In this document: positions 8,062 through 17,200 of the stretch, in pieces
Layout: each line of letters starts with the position of its first letter
How positions within the stretch are numbered: position 1 is the stretch's first letter
Assembly (NCBI GenBank): GCA_944390275.1
Contig: CALXPL010000001.1
Span: 186,001 to 250,000 of the forward strand
Direction of reading: 5' to 3'
Source of the DNA: an uncultured Alphaproteobacteria bacterium
GTDB lineage: Bacteria; Pseudomonadota; Alphaproteobacteria; RF32; CAG-239
DNA length: 64,000 nt
The notes under the pieces: generated by a model
Seen by the model: the letters and a program-made list of their open reading frames with translations, nothing else
Database searches by the model: none
Told to the model about the DNA's origin: nothing
Made by a program: the position numbers and the translations under genes

Positions 8062-9972
8062 ATGAGCAATAAAGTTCTTGGTATTGACTTAGGTACAACA
8101 AATTCTTGCTTTGCCGTTATGGATGGCAAAGATCCTAAAGTCTTGGAAAATAGCGAAGGAGCCAGAACTACTCCTTCTATGGTTGCGTTTACTGAAAATG
8201 AAAGATTAGTCGGTGCTGCGGCAAAACGTCAGGCCGTTACAAACCCTGAAAACACTTTGTTTGCCATTAAACGTTTAATCGGTAGGCGCTATAATTCTCC
8301 TGAAGTTGAAAAAGACAAAAAACTTGTTCCTTTCAAAATTATTGAAGGAGAAAACGGTGATGCTTGGGTAGAAGCTCGAAATCAAAAATACGCCCCATCG
8401 CAAATTTCTGCTATTGTCTTACAAAAAATCAAAGAATATGCAGAAAGTTATCTTGGAGAAAAAATTGAAAAAGCTGTTATTACAGTACCTGCTTATTTTA
8501 ATGACTCTCAACGACAAGCCACTAAAGATGCTGGTAAAATTGCCGGATTAGATGTTTTGCGTATTATTAATGAACCGACAGCTGCGGCTCTTGCCTATGG
8601 TATGGATAAAAAAACATCCGGAACTATTGCTGTTTATGACCTTGGGGGTGGTACTTTTGATATTTCAATTCTTGAAATCGGCGATGGTGTCTTTGAAGTA
8701 AAATCAACAAACGGTGATACTTTCTTAGGCGGTGAAGATTTTGACCAACGCTTGGTTAACTACTTAACTGATGAATTTAAAAAAGAAACCGGTATTGATT
8801 TGAAAAATGACCGTCTTGCCCTGCAACGTCTAAAAGAAGCGGCTGAAAAAGCTAAAATTGAACTTTCTTCGGCTACACAAACGGAAATCAATTTGCCGTT
8901 TATTACCGCAGATGCAACAGGACCTAAACACTTAAATATTAAATTAACTCGTGCAAAATTAGAATCCTTAGTCGAAGATTTGATTGAAAAAACGGTTGAA
9001 CCTTGTAAAAAAGCTTTGGCTGATGCCGGTTTGAAAGCTAATGAAATTAGTGAAGTTATCTTGGTCGGTGGTATGACTCGCATGCCAAAAGTTCAAGAAA
9101 AAGTTAAAGAAATTTTTGGTAAAGAACCTCACAAAGGTGTTAACCCAGACGAAGTTGTCGCAATGGGGGCTGCTATTCAAGGTGGTGTTTTGGTTGGCGA
9201 TGTTAAAGATGTTCTTTTGCTCGATGTTACTCCGTTATCATTAGGTATCGAAACTTTGGGCGGCGTCTTTACTCGTTTAATTGACAGAAATACAACTATT
9301 CCTACTCGCAAATCTCAAGTATTTTCTACTGCAGAAGATGGTCAAACTGCGGTTACTATTCGTGTTTTCCAAGGTGAACGCGAAATGGCAGCCGATAATA
9401 AATTGCTCGGTCAGTTCGATTTGGTTGGTATTCCTCCTGCTCCACGCGGTATGCCTCAAATTGAAGTTACTTTTGATATTGATGCAAACGGTATTGTTAA
9501 TGTTTCTGCAAAAGATAAAGCTACTAACAAAGAACAAGCTATTCGTATTCAAGCTAGTGGCGGCTTATCTGATGCCGATATCGAAAAAATGGTTAAAGAT
9601 GCTGAAATGAACGCAGAAGCTGATAAACGTAAAAAAGAACTCGTTGAAGCAAAAAATCAAGCAGAAAGCTTAATCAACTCAACAGAAAAAACTCTTAAAG
9701 AGCATGGCGATAAAATTAGTCCTGCTGAAAAATCAGCTATTGAAACATCTATCGGAGAATTAAAAACAGCTGTCGAAGCTGAAGATTTGACCGTAATTAA
9801 AGAAAAAACTGAAGCCTTAATGCAGGCCTCCATGAAACTCGGTGAGGCTATGTATAAAGCGCAACAAGCTCAATCTCAGCAAGGTGCGGCTCAAGGTCCT
9901 GAAGCAGGAACCGGAACAGAACAACCTAAAGATGAAAAAGTTGTTGATGCTGATTTTGAAGAAGTAAAATAG
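8062..9972 (+). CDS. dnaK: Chaperone DnaK (Hsp70)
   Basis: ATP-dependent chaperone of 636 aa, full length. N-terminal ATPase motifs: GIDLGTTNS (7-15), the [11 protein letters not shown] segment and [14 protein letters not shown]; then [11 protein letters not shown], the substrate-binding domain around [14 protein letters not shown], and a Gln/Ala-rich tail ending DADFEEVK. It works with DnaJ (next gene) and GrpE, which is encoded far away at 61.9 kb. A strong hairpin terminator follows, so dnaK and dnaJ are separate transcription units. The 105-base upstream gap holds a possible heat-shock promoter. Confidence 0.99.
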   Translation: MSNKVLGIDLGTTNSCFAVMDGKDPKVLENSEGARTTPSMVAFTENERLVGAAAKRQAVTNPENTLFAIKRLIGRRYNSPEVEKDKKLVPFKIIEGENGDAWVEARNQKYAPSQISAIVLQKIKEYAESYLGEKIEKAVITVPAYFNDSQRQATKDAGKIAGLDVLRIINEPTAAALAYGMDKKTSGTIAVYDLGGGTFDISILEIGDGVFEVKSTNGDTFLGGEDFDQRLVNYLTDEFKKETGIDLKNDRLALQRLKEAAEKAKIELSSATQTEINLPFITADATGPKHLNIKLTRAKLESLVEDLIEKTVEPCKKALADAGLKANEISEVILVGGMTRMPKVQEKVKEIFGKEPHKGVNPDEVVAMGAAIQGGVLVGDVKDVLLLDVTPLSLGIETLGGVFTRLIDRNTTIPTRKSQVFSTAEDGQTAVTIRVFQGEREMAADNKLLGQFDLVGIPPAPRGMPQIEVTFDIDANGIVNVSAKDKATNKEQAIRIQASGGLSDADIEKMVKDAEMNAEADKRKKELVEAKNQAESLINSTEKTLKEHGDKISPAEKSAIETSIGELKTAVEAEDLTVIKEKTEALMQASMKLGEAMYKAQQAQSQQGAAQGPEAGTGTEQPKDEKVVDADFEEVK

Positions 9973-9996
9973 TATATAGTATTACTGTAAACCATA

Positions 9997-10029
9997 ATGC
10001 CGTTTATTTTATGATAAACGGCATTTTTT
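9997..10029 (+). terminator. Rho-independent terminator after dnaK
   Basis: Perfect 10-bp stem (ATGCCGTTTA / TAAACGGCAT) with an 8-base loop, followed by a T-run. It separates dnaK from dnaJ. Confidence 0.93.
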
Positions 10030-10068
10030 ATTATCTTTCTCATTTCATAAAAATCTTTAGAAATAAGG

Positions 10069-10097
10069 CTTGCGTTTTTTTATAAAAATTCCTAAAT
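10069..10097 (+). promoter_or_regulatory. Possible heat-shock promoter of dnaJ
   Basis: CTTG (10069-10072), 18-base spacer, then CCTAAAT (10091-10097), one mismatch from CYTATNT. The layout matches the candidate upstream of dnaK, supporting shared sigma-32 control. Overlapping sigma-70 reading: TTGCGT-N17-TAAATA. Confidence 0.42.
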
Positions 10098-10140
10098 ATT
10101 GCTTAAGTTATGATTACTAATTTTTTTAAGAAGAAATGAT

Positions 10141-11286
10141 ATGGCAACGGAAAAAGATTATTACGAACTTTTAGAAGTACAAAAAACGGCAACTAATGAT
10201 GAAATAAAAAAATCTTATCATCGCTTGGCTATGAAATATCATCCGGATCGAAACCCCGGCGACAAAAATGCTGAAACAAGATTTAAAGAAATCAATGAAG
10301 CTTATGATGTTTTAAAAGATGAGCAAAAGCGCGTTGCCTATGATAGATATGGTCATCATGCGTTTGTTAACGGTGGAATGGGTAATGGAAATCCGTTTAG
10401 CGGCTTCGATTTTAATTTTTCCGGTGGCTTTTCCGACATTTTTTCAGATGTCTTTTCCGAATTTATGGGAGGAGGGCGTTCTAAAGGAAATAACGATTAT
10501 GCCCAAGATGGTGCTGATTTACGTTATAACATTGAAATTTCTCTTGAGGAAGCGTTTTCCGGTGTTGAAAAAGAAATTAAAATTCCTTCTACAAAAGAAT
10601 GCGAAACTTGTCATGGACATGGTACTGCCGACGGTAAAGAAGCTCCAATTTGTCCTCATTGTAACGGATCCGGAAAAATTCGCACACAAAGAGGTTTTAT
10701 GATTGTTGAATCATATTGTCCTCACTGCCACGGAGAAGGTCGTCTAGTCAAAGATGCTTGCAAGACCTGTAAAGGAGAAGGAGTTGTTCCTAATGAAAAG
10801 ACTCTTAAAATTAAAATTCCAGCAGGTATTGAAGATAATACGCGAATGAGGATTCCTAATGAAGGACAAAGTGGTATTCGTGGAGGTGCAAATGGAGATT
10901 TGTACGTCTTTGTTTCTGTAAAAGAACATAAATTTTTTATGCGTGATGGAGCAAATCTGTATGTTAAAGTTCCTATATCAATGACTTGTGCAGCTTTAGG
11001 CGGAACTATTGAAATTCCTTCCATAAACGGAGAAAAAATTGAAATTCAAGTCAATTCCGGAACACAATCTGACCAACAAAAAAGAATTTCTTCTCAAGGA
11101 ATGACTGTCTTACGTTCGGAAAAACGCGGCGATTTATTTGTTAAATTCCGTGTTGAAACACCTACAAATCTCTCCCAAAGGCAAAAAGAACTATTAGAAG
11201 AATTCCGCGAAATTTCTAAAGACGAAAATTGCCAACCCGAATCTAAGGGTTTCTTTGAAAAAATTAAAGATTTGTTTGTGGCTTAA
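10141..11286 (+). CDS. dnaJ: Co-chaperone DnaJ (Hsp40)
   Basis: 381 aa class I J-protein that delivers substrates to DnaK and stimulates its ATPase. J-domain 1-70 with HPD at 34-36; Gly/Phe-rich linker (NGGMGNGNPFSGFDFNF region); then four CxxCxGxG zinc repeats (CETCHGHG, CPHCNGSG, CPHCHGEG, CKTCKGEG) and the C-terminal substrate-binding domain. Own promoter region after the dnaK terminator. It ends nine bases before the convergent rlmN stop with no clear hairpin between. Confidence 0.99.
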   Translation: MATEKDYYELLEVQKTATNDEIKKSYHRLAMKYHPDRNPGDKNAETRFKEINEAYDVLKDEQKRVAYDRYGHHAFVNGGMGNGNPFSGFDFNFSGGFSDIFSDVFSEFMGGGRSKGNNDYAQDGADLRYNIEISLEEAFSGVEKEIKIPSTKECETCHGHGTADGKEAPICPHCNGSGKIRTQRGFMIVESYCPHCHGEGRLVKDACKTCKGEGVVPNEKTLKIKIPAGIEDNTRMRIPNEGQSGIRGGANGDLYVFVSVKEHKFFMRDGANLYVKVPISMTCAALGGTIEIPSINGEKIEIQVNSGTQSDQQKRISSQGMTVLRSEKRGDLFVKFRVETPTNLSQRQKELLEEFREISKDENCQPESKGFFEKIKDLFVA

Positions 11287-11295
11287 TCAATAAAA

Positions 11296-12372
11296 TTATT
11301 TATTTTCTTGCTTTTTCGATTTTAATTGCCCGCATGCTGCCAAAATATCTTGCCCTCTTGCAACACGTATTGGTGCGGCATAGCGGTTTTTTTGTAATTC
11401 CTGTGAAAATGCAATAATTTTATTGCGAGAACTTGGTTCATAATCACATCCCGGCCATGGATTGAATGCTATTAGATTAAATTTGGCATTTATTTTATAT
11501 TTTTTCATTAGCTGTACTAATTCTTGAGCATCAGCTAAAGAATCATTAAAATCTTTTAGCATCAAATATTCAAACGTTACAAAGTGGCTACCATCTAACT
11601 GTTGGTAATCATGGCATGTTTGTAATATCTCCTCTATCGGATATTTTTTATTTATAGGCATAATTTGTGAACGTTTTTCGTTGTTGGGAGCGTGTAAACT
11701 TATGGCTAATTTTACTCCTGTTTCTTTTATCAGTGGAATTATGTTAGGAACAATTCCAGATGTTGATAAGGTGATTCTTCTTTTGGAAATTGATATTCCT
11801 TCGCCATCGGTTAAAATATTTAGTGCTTTTACCACATTTTCTAAGTTTTGCAATGGTTCTCCCATACCCATAACAACAACATTGGATAAATGTCTTGTTT
11901 CATCCTTAGGACTTGGCCATTCTTTATAGACATCCCTTGCTATCATAAACTGGCTTACAATTTCTCCCGCGGTCAAATTTCTGGTAATTTTTTGACTTCC
12001 TGTGTGGCAGAATTTACATCCCATCGCGCATCCTACTTGTGTTGAGATACAGACAGCTCCTCTGTCTTCTTCCGGAATATAAACAGTTTCTATTCGTTCT
12101 CCATCTGAAAATTCCAGCAGCCATTTATGCGTTTTATCACTTGAAATTTGTTCTGTTATTATTTTTGGGCGTGTTATCGTGCAACTTTCTTCCAATTTAC
12201 TCCGAAGACTTTTAGAGAGATTACTCATCTCTGCAAAAGATTTTGCTCCTTGGTAATATAACCATTGCCATAACTGTTTGGCTCTAAAGTTTTTTTCACC
12301 TAAAGATGCTAGGTAACTTTCTAATTCTTTTTTACTTAGTCCTATTAATTCAATTTTTTCCGACATTCTCAT
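11296..12372 (-). CDS. rlmN: Dual-specificity RNA methyltransferase RlmN
   Basis: Radical-SAM enzyme that makes 2-methyladenosine at A2503 of 23S rRNA and A37 of some tRNAs. 358 aa. The [4Fe-4S]-binding CxxxCxxC is at Cys115, Cys119 and Cys122 (GCAMGCKFC). The C-terminal ARGQDILAACGQL carries the methyl-carrying cysteine. The first ATG overlaps the upstream stop in an ATGA arrangement; a second ATG two codons later is also possible. Gene order with the upstream IalB-family gene is common in alphaproteobacteria. Confidence 0.97.
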   Translation of the reverse strand: MRMSEKIELIGLSKKELESYLASLGEKNFRAKQLWQWLYYQGAKSFAEMSNLSKSLRSKLEESCTITRPKIITEQISSDKTHKWLLEFSDGERIETVYIPEEDRGAVCISTQVGCAMGCKFCHTGSQKITRNLTAGEIVSQFMIARDVYKEWPSPKDETRHLSNVVVMGMGEPLQNLENVVKALNILTDGEGISISKRRITLSTSGIVPNIIPLIKETGVKLAISLHAPNNEKRSQIMPINKKYPIEEILQTCHDYQQLDGSHFVTFEYLMLKDFNDSLADAQELVQLMKKYKINAKFNLIAFNPWPGCDYEPSSRNKIIAFSQELQKNRYAAPIRVARGQDILAACGQLKSKKQENK

Positions 12373-12893
12373 CTCTTACATTTTGAATTAATTGCCTTAT
12401 AAGCACTTACAAACCCCGCCAATGAATATGTATCTTTTGTTACCGTTCCTCTTGAAGAAGTTCCATATACTATCATTCTTTGACCTTTTTTCATCGCATT
12501 TACCAACGTTTTATCGGCATCTTCATTTACTGCCCACGCCTTGTCCCCTTCCGTAAATAATTCTTCTATGGTATTGTTTCCTATCTTTACCGTTACTTTT
12601 GCTCCTTGCTTGTACTTATAGCCGGCAACAAAATTAACAACATCATAGCTTCTTTCTCTGGGGCGATGGGTAACTACGGCATATATATCTCCTCTTGCCG
12701 TATATTTCCCTTCTTCTCTTTTGGGGGTTGAGGCTATGTAGCATATTGTTCCTTCCGGAGTATTAACATAATATGCAACCCAATCTTTATATTCTCCTAT
12801 CATTTGGGGTGTGTTATTGGCAGCTTTTGAATTATTGATACTCATAAAAAATACCAAAATTCCTATAAAATATTTAATTAGCGTTTTATTCAT
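12369..12893 (-). CDS. IalB-family (invasion associated locus B) periplasmic protein
   Basis: 174 aa exported protein with a signal peptide (MNKTLIKYFIGILVFF, likely cleavage after SKA at residue 24). The mature part starts IGEYKDWVAYYVNTPEG and includes the family-type stretches VVTHRPRE, VNFVAGYKYKQG, EGDKAWA, MKKGQRM and GTSSRGTVTKDTYSL. The family is named for Bartonella erythrocyte invasion but is widespread in non-pathogenic alphaproteobacteria, so virulence should not be inferred. Overlaps rlmN by four bases (ATGA), so coupled to it. Confidence 0.85.
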   Translation of the reverse strand: MNKTLIKYFIGILVFFMSINNSKAANNTPQMIGEYKDWVAYYVNTPEGTICYIASTPKREEGKYTARGDIYAVVTHRPRERSYDVVNFVAGYKYKQGAKVTVKIGNNTIEELFTEGDKAWAVNEDADKTLVNAMKKGQRMIVYGTSSRGTVTKDTYSLAGFVSAYKAINSKCKR

Positions 12894-12988
12894 ACTTTTC
12901 TACTCACATTTTGTAATATTTTTTCACAATAATAATTGAAAAATATATAAAAAATGTTAATTTCTTCTCATATTTTAGGATTTTAAGC

Positions 12989-14239
12989 ATGATTAGAGAT
13001 AATTACTTAGACATTAATAAAATTGTTTTTGATAAAAAAATTTTTAAATTATTTTATGCTGTCCAGTCTCACGGCGGCGTTTTGCGTTTTGTCGGAGGAG
13101 CCGTTCGAGATGCTCTTGCCGGTATTAAAAATTTTGATTTAGATTTGGCTACTGACTTATCTCCAGAAGAACTTGTAGAAGCATGCGAAGAAAACGCCCT
13201 TAAAACTGTTCCTATTGGTATTAAATTTGGAACAGTTGGCGTCGTTATAAATAATAAAACTTTAGAAGTTACATCCCTACGAAAAGATATAAAAACCGAT
13301 GGAAGACATGCTGTTGTTGAATTTACTTCTGATTGGAACACTGATGCTTCGCGCCGTGATTTAACAATAAATGCCATATATGCCGATGAAAACGGCACTG
13401 TTTTTGACTATTATAACGGAATCGATGATTTAGAAAAAGGTATCGTCCGGTTTATTGGCAATGCCGGACAACGTATTAAGGAAGATTATCTACGCATTTT
13501 ACGTTTTTTCCGCTTTTATTCCATTTTTGGAAAAACTGATATTGATTCTAAAGCATTAAAAGCCTGTATTGAAAATAAGGATGGTCTTCGTTCTCTTTCT
13601 CTTGAAAGAATACGCGATGAACTTCAGAAAATTATTATGACTGATAATGCTGCTAAAACTTTAAAAATTATGTTTGATAATGATATATTATCTTATTTTT
13701 TACCTGAAATTAAAAATTTTCAAAATTTGCAATTTCTTATCAACTTGGTAAAAAAATACAATATCCCTACTAATTTTTACAGAAGGTTCTTTATTTTATA
13801 TAATCCTGATGTTTCTTTAGCTCAAAATCTCTCTTCTCGTTTAAAATTCAGCAAAAAAAATAGAGATTTGTTTATTGATTGGGCTACATATTCGGATGTT
13901 ACTCTTCCAGATTTTGAAAATGTAAATTCTTTGCGAAAATTACTTTATCTTCACGGTCGTGAATTTTGTTTCAATAAATTTTTAATTTTAGTATCCCTAA
14001 ATTTAAAAGAATCCTCACATTTTCAAGATATTTTACGTCAGATTGATAATCTGGATATTCCTATTTTTCCTCTTAAAGGAAAAGATATTATTGATGCCGG
14101 AATTCTTAATCATCACCATATTAGTGATGTTTTACAACAACTCGAAAATTTTTGGATTGAAAACAATTTTTCTTTGAGCTTCAATGATTTGTTTGCTCAA
14201 GCTCAAAATCTTGTTTCCCAAATTAATAATCAAGATTAA
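12989..14239 (+). CDS. cca: CCA tRNA nucleotidyltransferase / poly(A) polymerase family
   Basis: Adds or repairs the 3' CCA of tRNAs. 416 aa, class II nucleotidyltransferase with VGGAVRDAL (35-43) and the metal-binding DLDLATD (50-56), then RRDLTINAI and RILRFFRF as in the family. The alphaproteobacterial versions are normally single-gene CCA enzymes; a poly(A) polymerase role cannot be excluded from sequence. The SD aggat precedes the ATG. Its 3' end overlaps the convergent yraN gene by 17 bases. Confidence 0.94.
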   Translation: MIRDNYLDINKIVFDKKIFKLFYAVQSHGGVLRFVGGAVRDALAGIKNFDLDLATDLSPEELVEACEENALKTVPIGIKFGTVGVVINNKTLEVTSLRKDIKTDGRHAVVEFTSDWNTDASRRDLTINAIYADENGTVFDYYNGIDDLEKGIVRFIGNAGQRIKEDYLRILRFFRFYSIFGKTDIDSKALKACIENKDGLRSLSLERIRDELQKIIMTDNAAKTLKIMFDNDILSYFLPEIKNFQNLQFLINLVKKYNIPTNFYRRFFILYNPDVSLAQNLSSRLKFSKKNRDLFIDWATYSDVTLPDFENVNSLRKLLYLHGREFCFNKFLILVSLNLKESSHFQDILRQIDNLDIPIFPLKGKDIIDAGILNHHHISDVLQQLENFWIENNFSLSFNDLFAQAQNLVSQINNQD

Positions 14240-14585
14240 AAGCGTTTTCTATGTGTTTTATTGTCAAAGGAAAACTTATTAAAACAGCATCAAATCTTAC
14301 ATCATAGCTTGCATACTTTTTATGTTTAGCAATAAAATTTTCTGCTGCTCTCATTATTCTTTTTTGTTGAGAATCCTTTATTGCATAAAGTGCCGTTTCT
14401 ATGTCTTTTCTCTTTTTTACCTCTACAAATACCAATGTTGAAAATTTTTGCGCGATAAAATCAATTTCTCCGGCTTTTGTTCCTTTGCCTGTTATGTAGT
14501 TTGTTTCTAGAATACGGTATCCTTTTAGTCGAAACAATATTCTCGCTATCAATTCGGCTAATTTTCCTGAAATATTATTTTTCAT
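14223..14585 (-). CDS. yraN: YraN/UPF0102-family nuclease-like protein
   Basis: 120 aa protein of the UPF0102 family, whose fold resembles Holliday-junction resolvases. It shows GKLAELIARILFRLKGY, the Glu/Asp-containing GTKAGEIDFIAQKFSTLVFVEVKKR (restriction-endonuclease-like E...EID...EVK pattern) and a C-terminal RFDAVLI. Biochemical role is not established. Overlaps the rsmI 3' end by 11 bases on the same strand, the usual rsmI-yraN pairing, and overlaps cca convergently. Confidence 0.9.
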   Translation of the reverse strand: MKNNISGKLAELIARILFRLKGYRILETNYITGKGTKAGEIDFIAQKFSTLVFVEVKKRKDIETALYAIKDSQQKRIMRAAENFIAKHKKYASYDVRFDAVLISFPLTIKHIENAFNLDY

Positions 14586-15414
14586 CTTTTATTTTTAATG
14601 CTAATTCATAAATTTCTTTTTTATTATATTTTGTTTCTTCTGTAACTATGCTTACTGCTGATTTTAAACTCATTCTTCTTAACGCGTCTTTCAACTTTTC
14701 TACTATTTCTTCCTTTTTATATTTTTTTTCTTTTTCTATCGGTGGTGCTATTATTAAAACCATTTCTCCTTTCGGTTCTTGTTGATTAAAATGATTTATT
14801 AATTCTTCCGCCGTACCATTTAAACATTCTTCATAAACTTTGCTTATTTCGCGAACTACTGCTATTTCTCTTTCGGCAAAAATTTCTTTTGCTGCCTGCA
14901 ATGTTTTTATTATACGCGTCGCTGTTTCATAAAAAATTATTGTTGTTTTTAGCTCCTTTACCGTTTGAAAAGCATCCTTTTTCGCTTTATCTTTATTCGG
15001 AACAAATCCTGAAAACATAAAACTATTTGTCGGCATTCCTGATAGTTGTAAGGCACATATCAAAGCACAACATCCCGGAATTGTCGTTACATATATATTT
15101 TGTCGGCGGCATTCTTTGATTAATTTATACCCTGGGTCTGATATTAACGGTGATCCGGCATCACTAATTAAGGCAACGCTTTTTCCTTCTTTTATATCTG
15201 ATATGATTTGTTTTAGGTGTTCTCCTTCATTATGGTCATGAAGCGTGATATATTTTTTCTTTAAATCTATTCCCAACAAGGATAACAATTTTTTGCTTAT
15301 TCGCGTGTCTTCACAAGCAATAACCTCTGCTTCACTAAGTGTTTCTTTGCCTCGTTGTGAAATATCTTTTATATTCCCTATTGGCGTTGCGACAATGTAT
15401 AATCCTGTTTTCAT
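14575..15414 (-). CDS. rsmI: 16S rRNA (cytidine1402-2'-O)-methyltransferase RsmI
   Basis: 279 aa SAM-dependent tetrapyrrole-methylase-fold enzyme that 2'-O-methylates C1402 in the ribosomal P site. Motifs: GLYIVATPIGN near the N-terminus, VIACEDTR, HDHNE, then LISDAGSPLISDPG and the FYETATRI region. Divergent from the LpoA-like gene across 89 bases, an arrangement (rsmI-yraN opposite a PBP activator) seen in other alphaproteobacteria. Confidence 0.97.
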   Translation of the reverse strand: MKTGLYIVATPIGNIKDISQRGKETLSEAEVIACEDTRISKKLLSLLGIDLKKKYITLHDHNEGEHLKQIISDIKEGKSVALISDAGSPLISDPGYKLIKECRRQNIYVTTIPGCCALICALQLSGMPTNSFMFSGFVPNKDKAKKDAFQTVKELKTTIIFYETATRIIKTLQAAKEIFAEREIAVVREISKVYEECLNGTAEELINHFNQQEPKGEMVLIIAPPIEKEKKYKKEEIVEKLKDALRRMSLKSAVSIVTEETKYNKKEIYELALKIKDEK

Positions 15415-15503
15415 GTTTATTCTTTACTTTTTTATCTTATGTTAATTTTTATGATATATCCTACCTGCATCTATAGTATTAGGTTTATATTTTTTAGGAT
15501 AAA

Positions 15504-17018
15504 ATGCAAGTGTTAAAAATTTCTCTTTTTTTCTTTATCGCGACCTTTTTAGCTGGATGCAGTTCTTCTGGAACTAATAATCAACCCATTACCGGTTATA
15601 ATAACTCTTTATATAATCAAGAGGACTTATCTGACAGTATTAGTCTTATGAATCGTGATATTGTCGATGATGGCAATTTTCGTGTCGGAATGTTGCTTCC
15701 TTTAAGCGGAGAAGCGGCTAAATATGGTCAGGGACTTAAAAATGCAGCCTTAATGGCGCTTGATGATGTTAAAAATGATAACCTTATTCTTCAGTTCTAT
15801 GATACTCAAAGTTCCTCAAGCGGGGCTCGTGTCGCCGCTGAAAATGCTATTGATCAAAATGCTCGCTTAATTATTGGTCCTTTAATGAGTAATTCCGTTA
15901 AAGCTATCAAAAATGAAACAACTTACAAAAATGTTCCTGTTTTAGCTTTTTCAACTGATGAAAATGTTTTAGAACCTCAAGTTTATTCTTTAGGATTGTT
16001 AATTGATAACCAAATTAACCGAATTATTACTTATGCCGCAGAACATAATCGTTCTAAATTTGCATTGCTCCTTCCTGATAACAAAACGGGAATCGCTATT
16101 GCCAAAGCGGCAATTGTGGCTGCACAAAAAAATAATGCTAAAGTAACCCGCATTGCCTTTTATAAACCTGATACTACTGATTTTACCGAATCCGTAAAAA
16201 GTTTAACCGATTATAAAATCAGAAACGGTAGATTAAGACGTGTAAAAGGTCTTTTAGCTAATCCGGCAAAAAATGGAAGTGTTAATGCTCAAAAGGCTTT
16301 GAAACGTTTGGATAGAATCCAAGCTCTCGGCGATGTTGATTTTGATGCTGTCTTAATTTCTGAATCCGGTTCTCGTCTTAAATCGGCTTTTGCAATGTTT
16401 GGTTATTACGATGTCTATGCTCCTAAAGTACAATTTCTTGGAACTTCCGTTTGGGAAAATACTGACCTAACCAAAGAAACTATGGCTAAAGGTGCTTGGT
16501 ATCCTGCTTTATCTCGTGTACATAGTGAATATTTTTCAAACAAATATTCTGAAATCTTCGGTGAAAAACCTTATAGTATCTTTTCTCTTGCCTATGATGC
16601 CGTTGCTTTATCTTCTTCCCTTTCTGATAAAAAAAATAATAACCTTAATTATGACCTTACCGCCCCTGAAGGTTATGTCGGAATTAATGGTATGTTCCGC
16701 TTGTTCTATAACGGAAAAAATGAGCATAGTTTAGATATTGTGGAGATTACAGAAAACGGAGACAAAGTTATCAATCCGGCTCCTAAAAAATTCTCTAAAA
16801 ATCTTCCTGATAATATAATCAATGATGAATTTTTTGATTCTGATGATTTTCAAGCTCCCCGTATCTTTGGAAAAAATACAAATGATGCTCAAATTGCTAT
16901 TTTTGGAAAAGTTCTTGATAACCAATACCAATATCAAATAAATAATCAAAATTCTTCTGAAGAAGAAATGGAAATCATTCGAAAAACATTGCGTGAACTC
17001 AATGTCGTTATTCCTTAA
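15504..17018 (+). CDS. LpoA-like penicillin-binding protein activator lipoprotein
   Basis: 504 aa lipoprotein: signal sequence with lipobox LAGC, lipidated Cys19. The rest is a type I periplasmic-binding-protein fold (VGMLLPLSGEAAKYGQGLKNA, LIIGPLMSNSVKAI, GTSVWENTDLTK), as in LpoA, which activates PBP1A from the outer membrane. The N-terminal TPR-like domain of enterobacterial LpoA is absent, as is common in alphaproteobacterial members. Activation of a PBP here is inferred from family and from its place opposite rsmI. It could instead be a solute-sensing receptor, though no ABC transporter genes adjoin. Confidence 0.82.
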   Translation: MQVLKISLFFFIATFLAGCSSSGTNNQPITGYNNSLYNQEDLSDSISLMNRDIVDDGNFRVGMLLPLSGEAAKYGQGLKNAALMALDDVKNDNLILQFYDTQSSSSGARVAAENAIDQNARLIIGPLMSNSVKAIKNETTYKNVPVLAFSTDENVLEPQVYSLGLLIDNQINRIITYAAEHNRSKFALLLPDNKTGIAIAKAAIVAAQKNNAKVTRIAFYKPDTTDFTESVKSLTDYKIRNGRLRRVKGLLANPAKNGSVNAQKALKRLDRIQALGDVDFDAVLISESGSRLKSAFAMFGYYDVYAPKVQFLGTSVWENTDLTKETMAKGAWYPALSRVHSEYFSNKYSEIFGEKPYSIFSLAYDAVALSSSLSDKKNNNLNYDLTAPEGYVGINGMFRLFYNGKNEHSLDIVEITENGDKVINPAPKKFSKNLPDNIINDEFFDSDDFQAPRIFGKNTNDAQIAIFGKVLDNQYQYQINNQNSSEEEMEIIRKTLRELNVVIP

Positions 17019-17080
17019 ATTTTCTATCATCTAGCTCTTGATTTTTTTCAGGAAAAAGGTTATCCTCTTTGCGATATTAT

Positions 17081-17174
17081 TGATGGAGAACATTGGGTTG
17101 TCTGTTCGCCAATCCGGTCAGGTTCGGAAGAAAGCAGCCGTAACGAATTATTCAAGGTCAATGTTTCTCCTCCT
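17081..17174 (+). ncRNA. ffs: Signal recognition particle RNA (4.5S-type)
   Basis: The conserved SRP helix-8 core is seen at about 17115-17140: CCGGTCAGGTTCGGAAG followed by AAAGCAGCCG. Flanking arms pair (GGAGAACATTG near 17085-17095 with CAATGTTTCTCC near 17159-17170), giving the hairpin of about 90 nt typical of bacterial 4.5S RNA. It lies just upstream of dnaX, its usual place in alphaproteobacteria. Exact ends are estimates; a T-rich stretch follows. Confidence 0.93.
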
Positions 17175-17200
17175 TTAACTCTCTTTTTAAAGTAGGTTTT

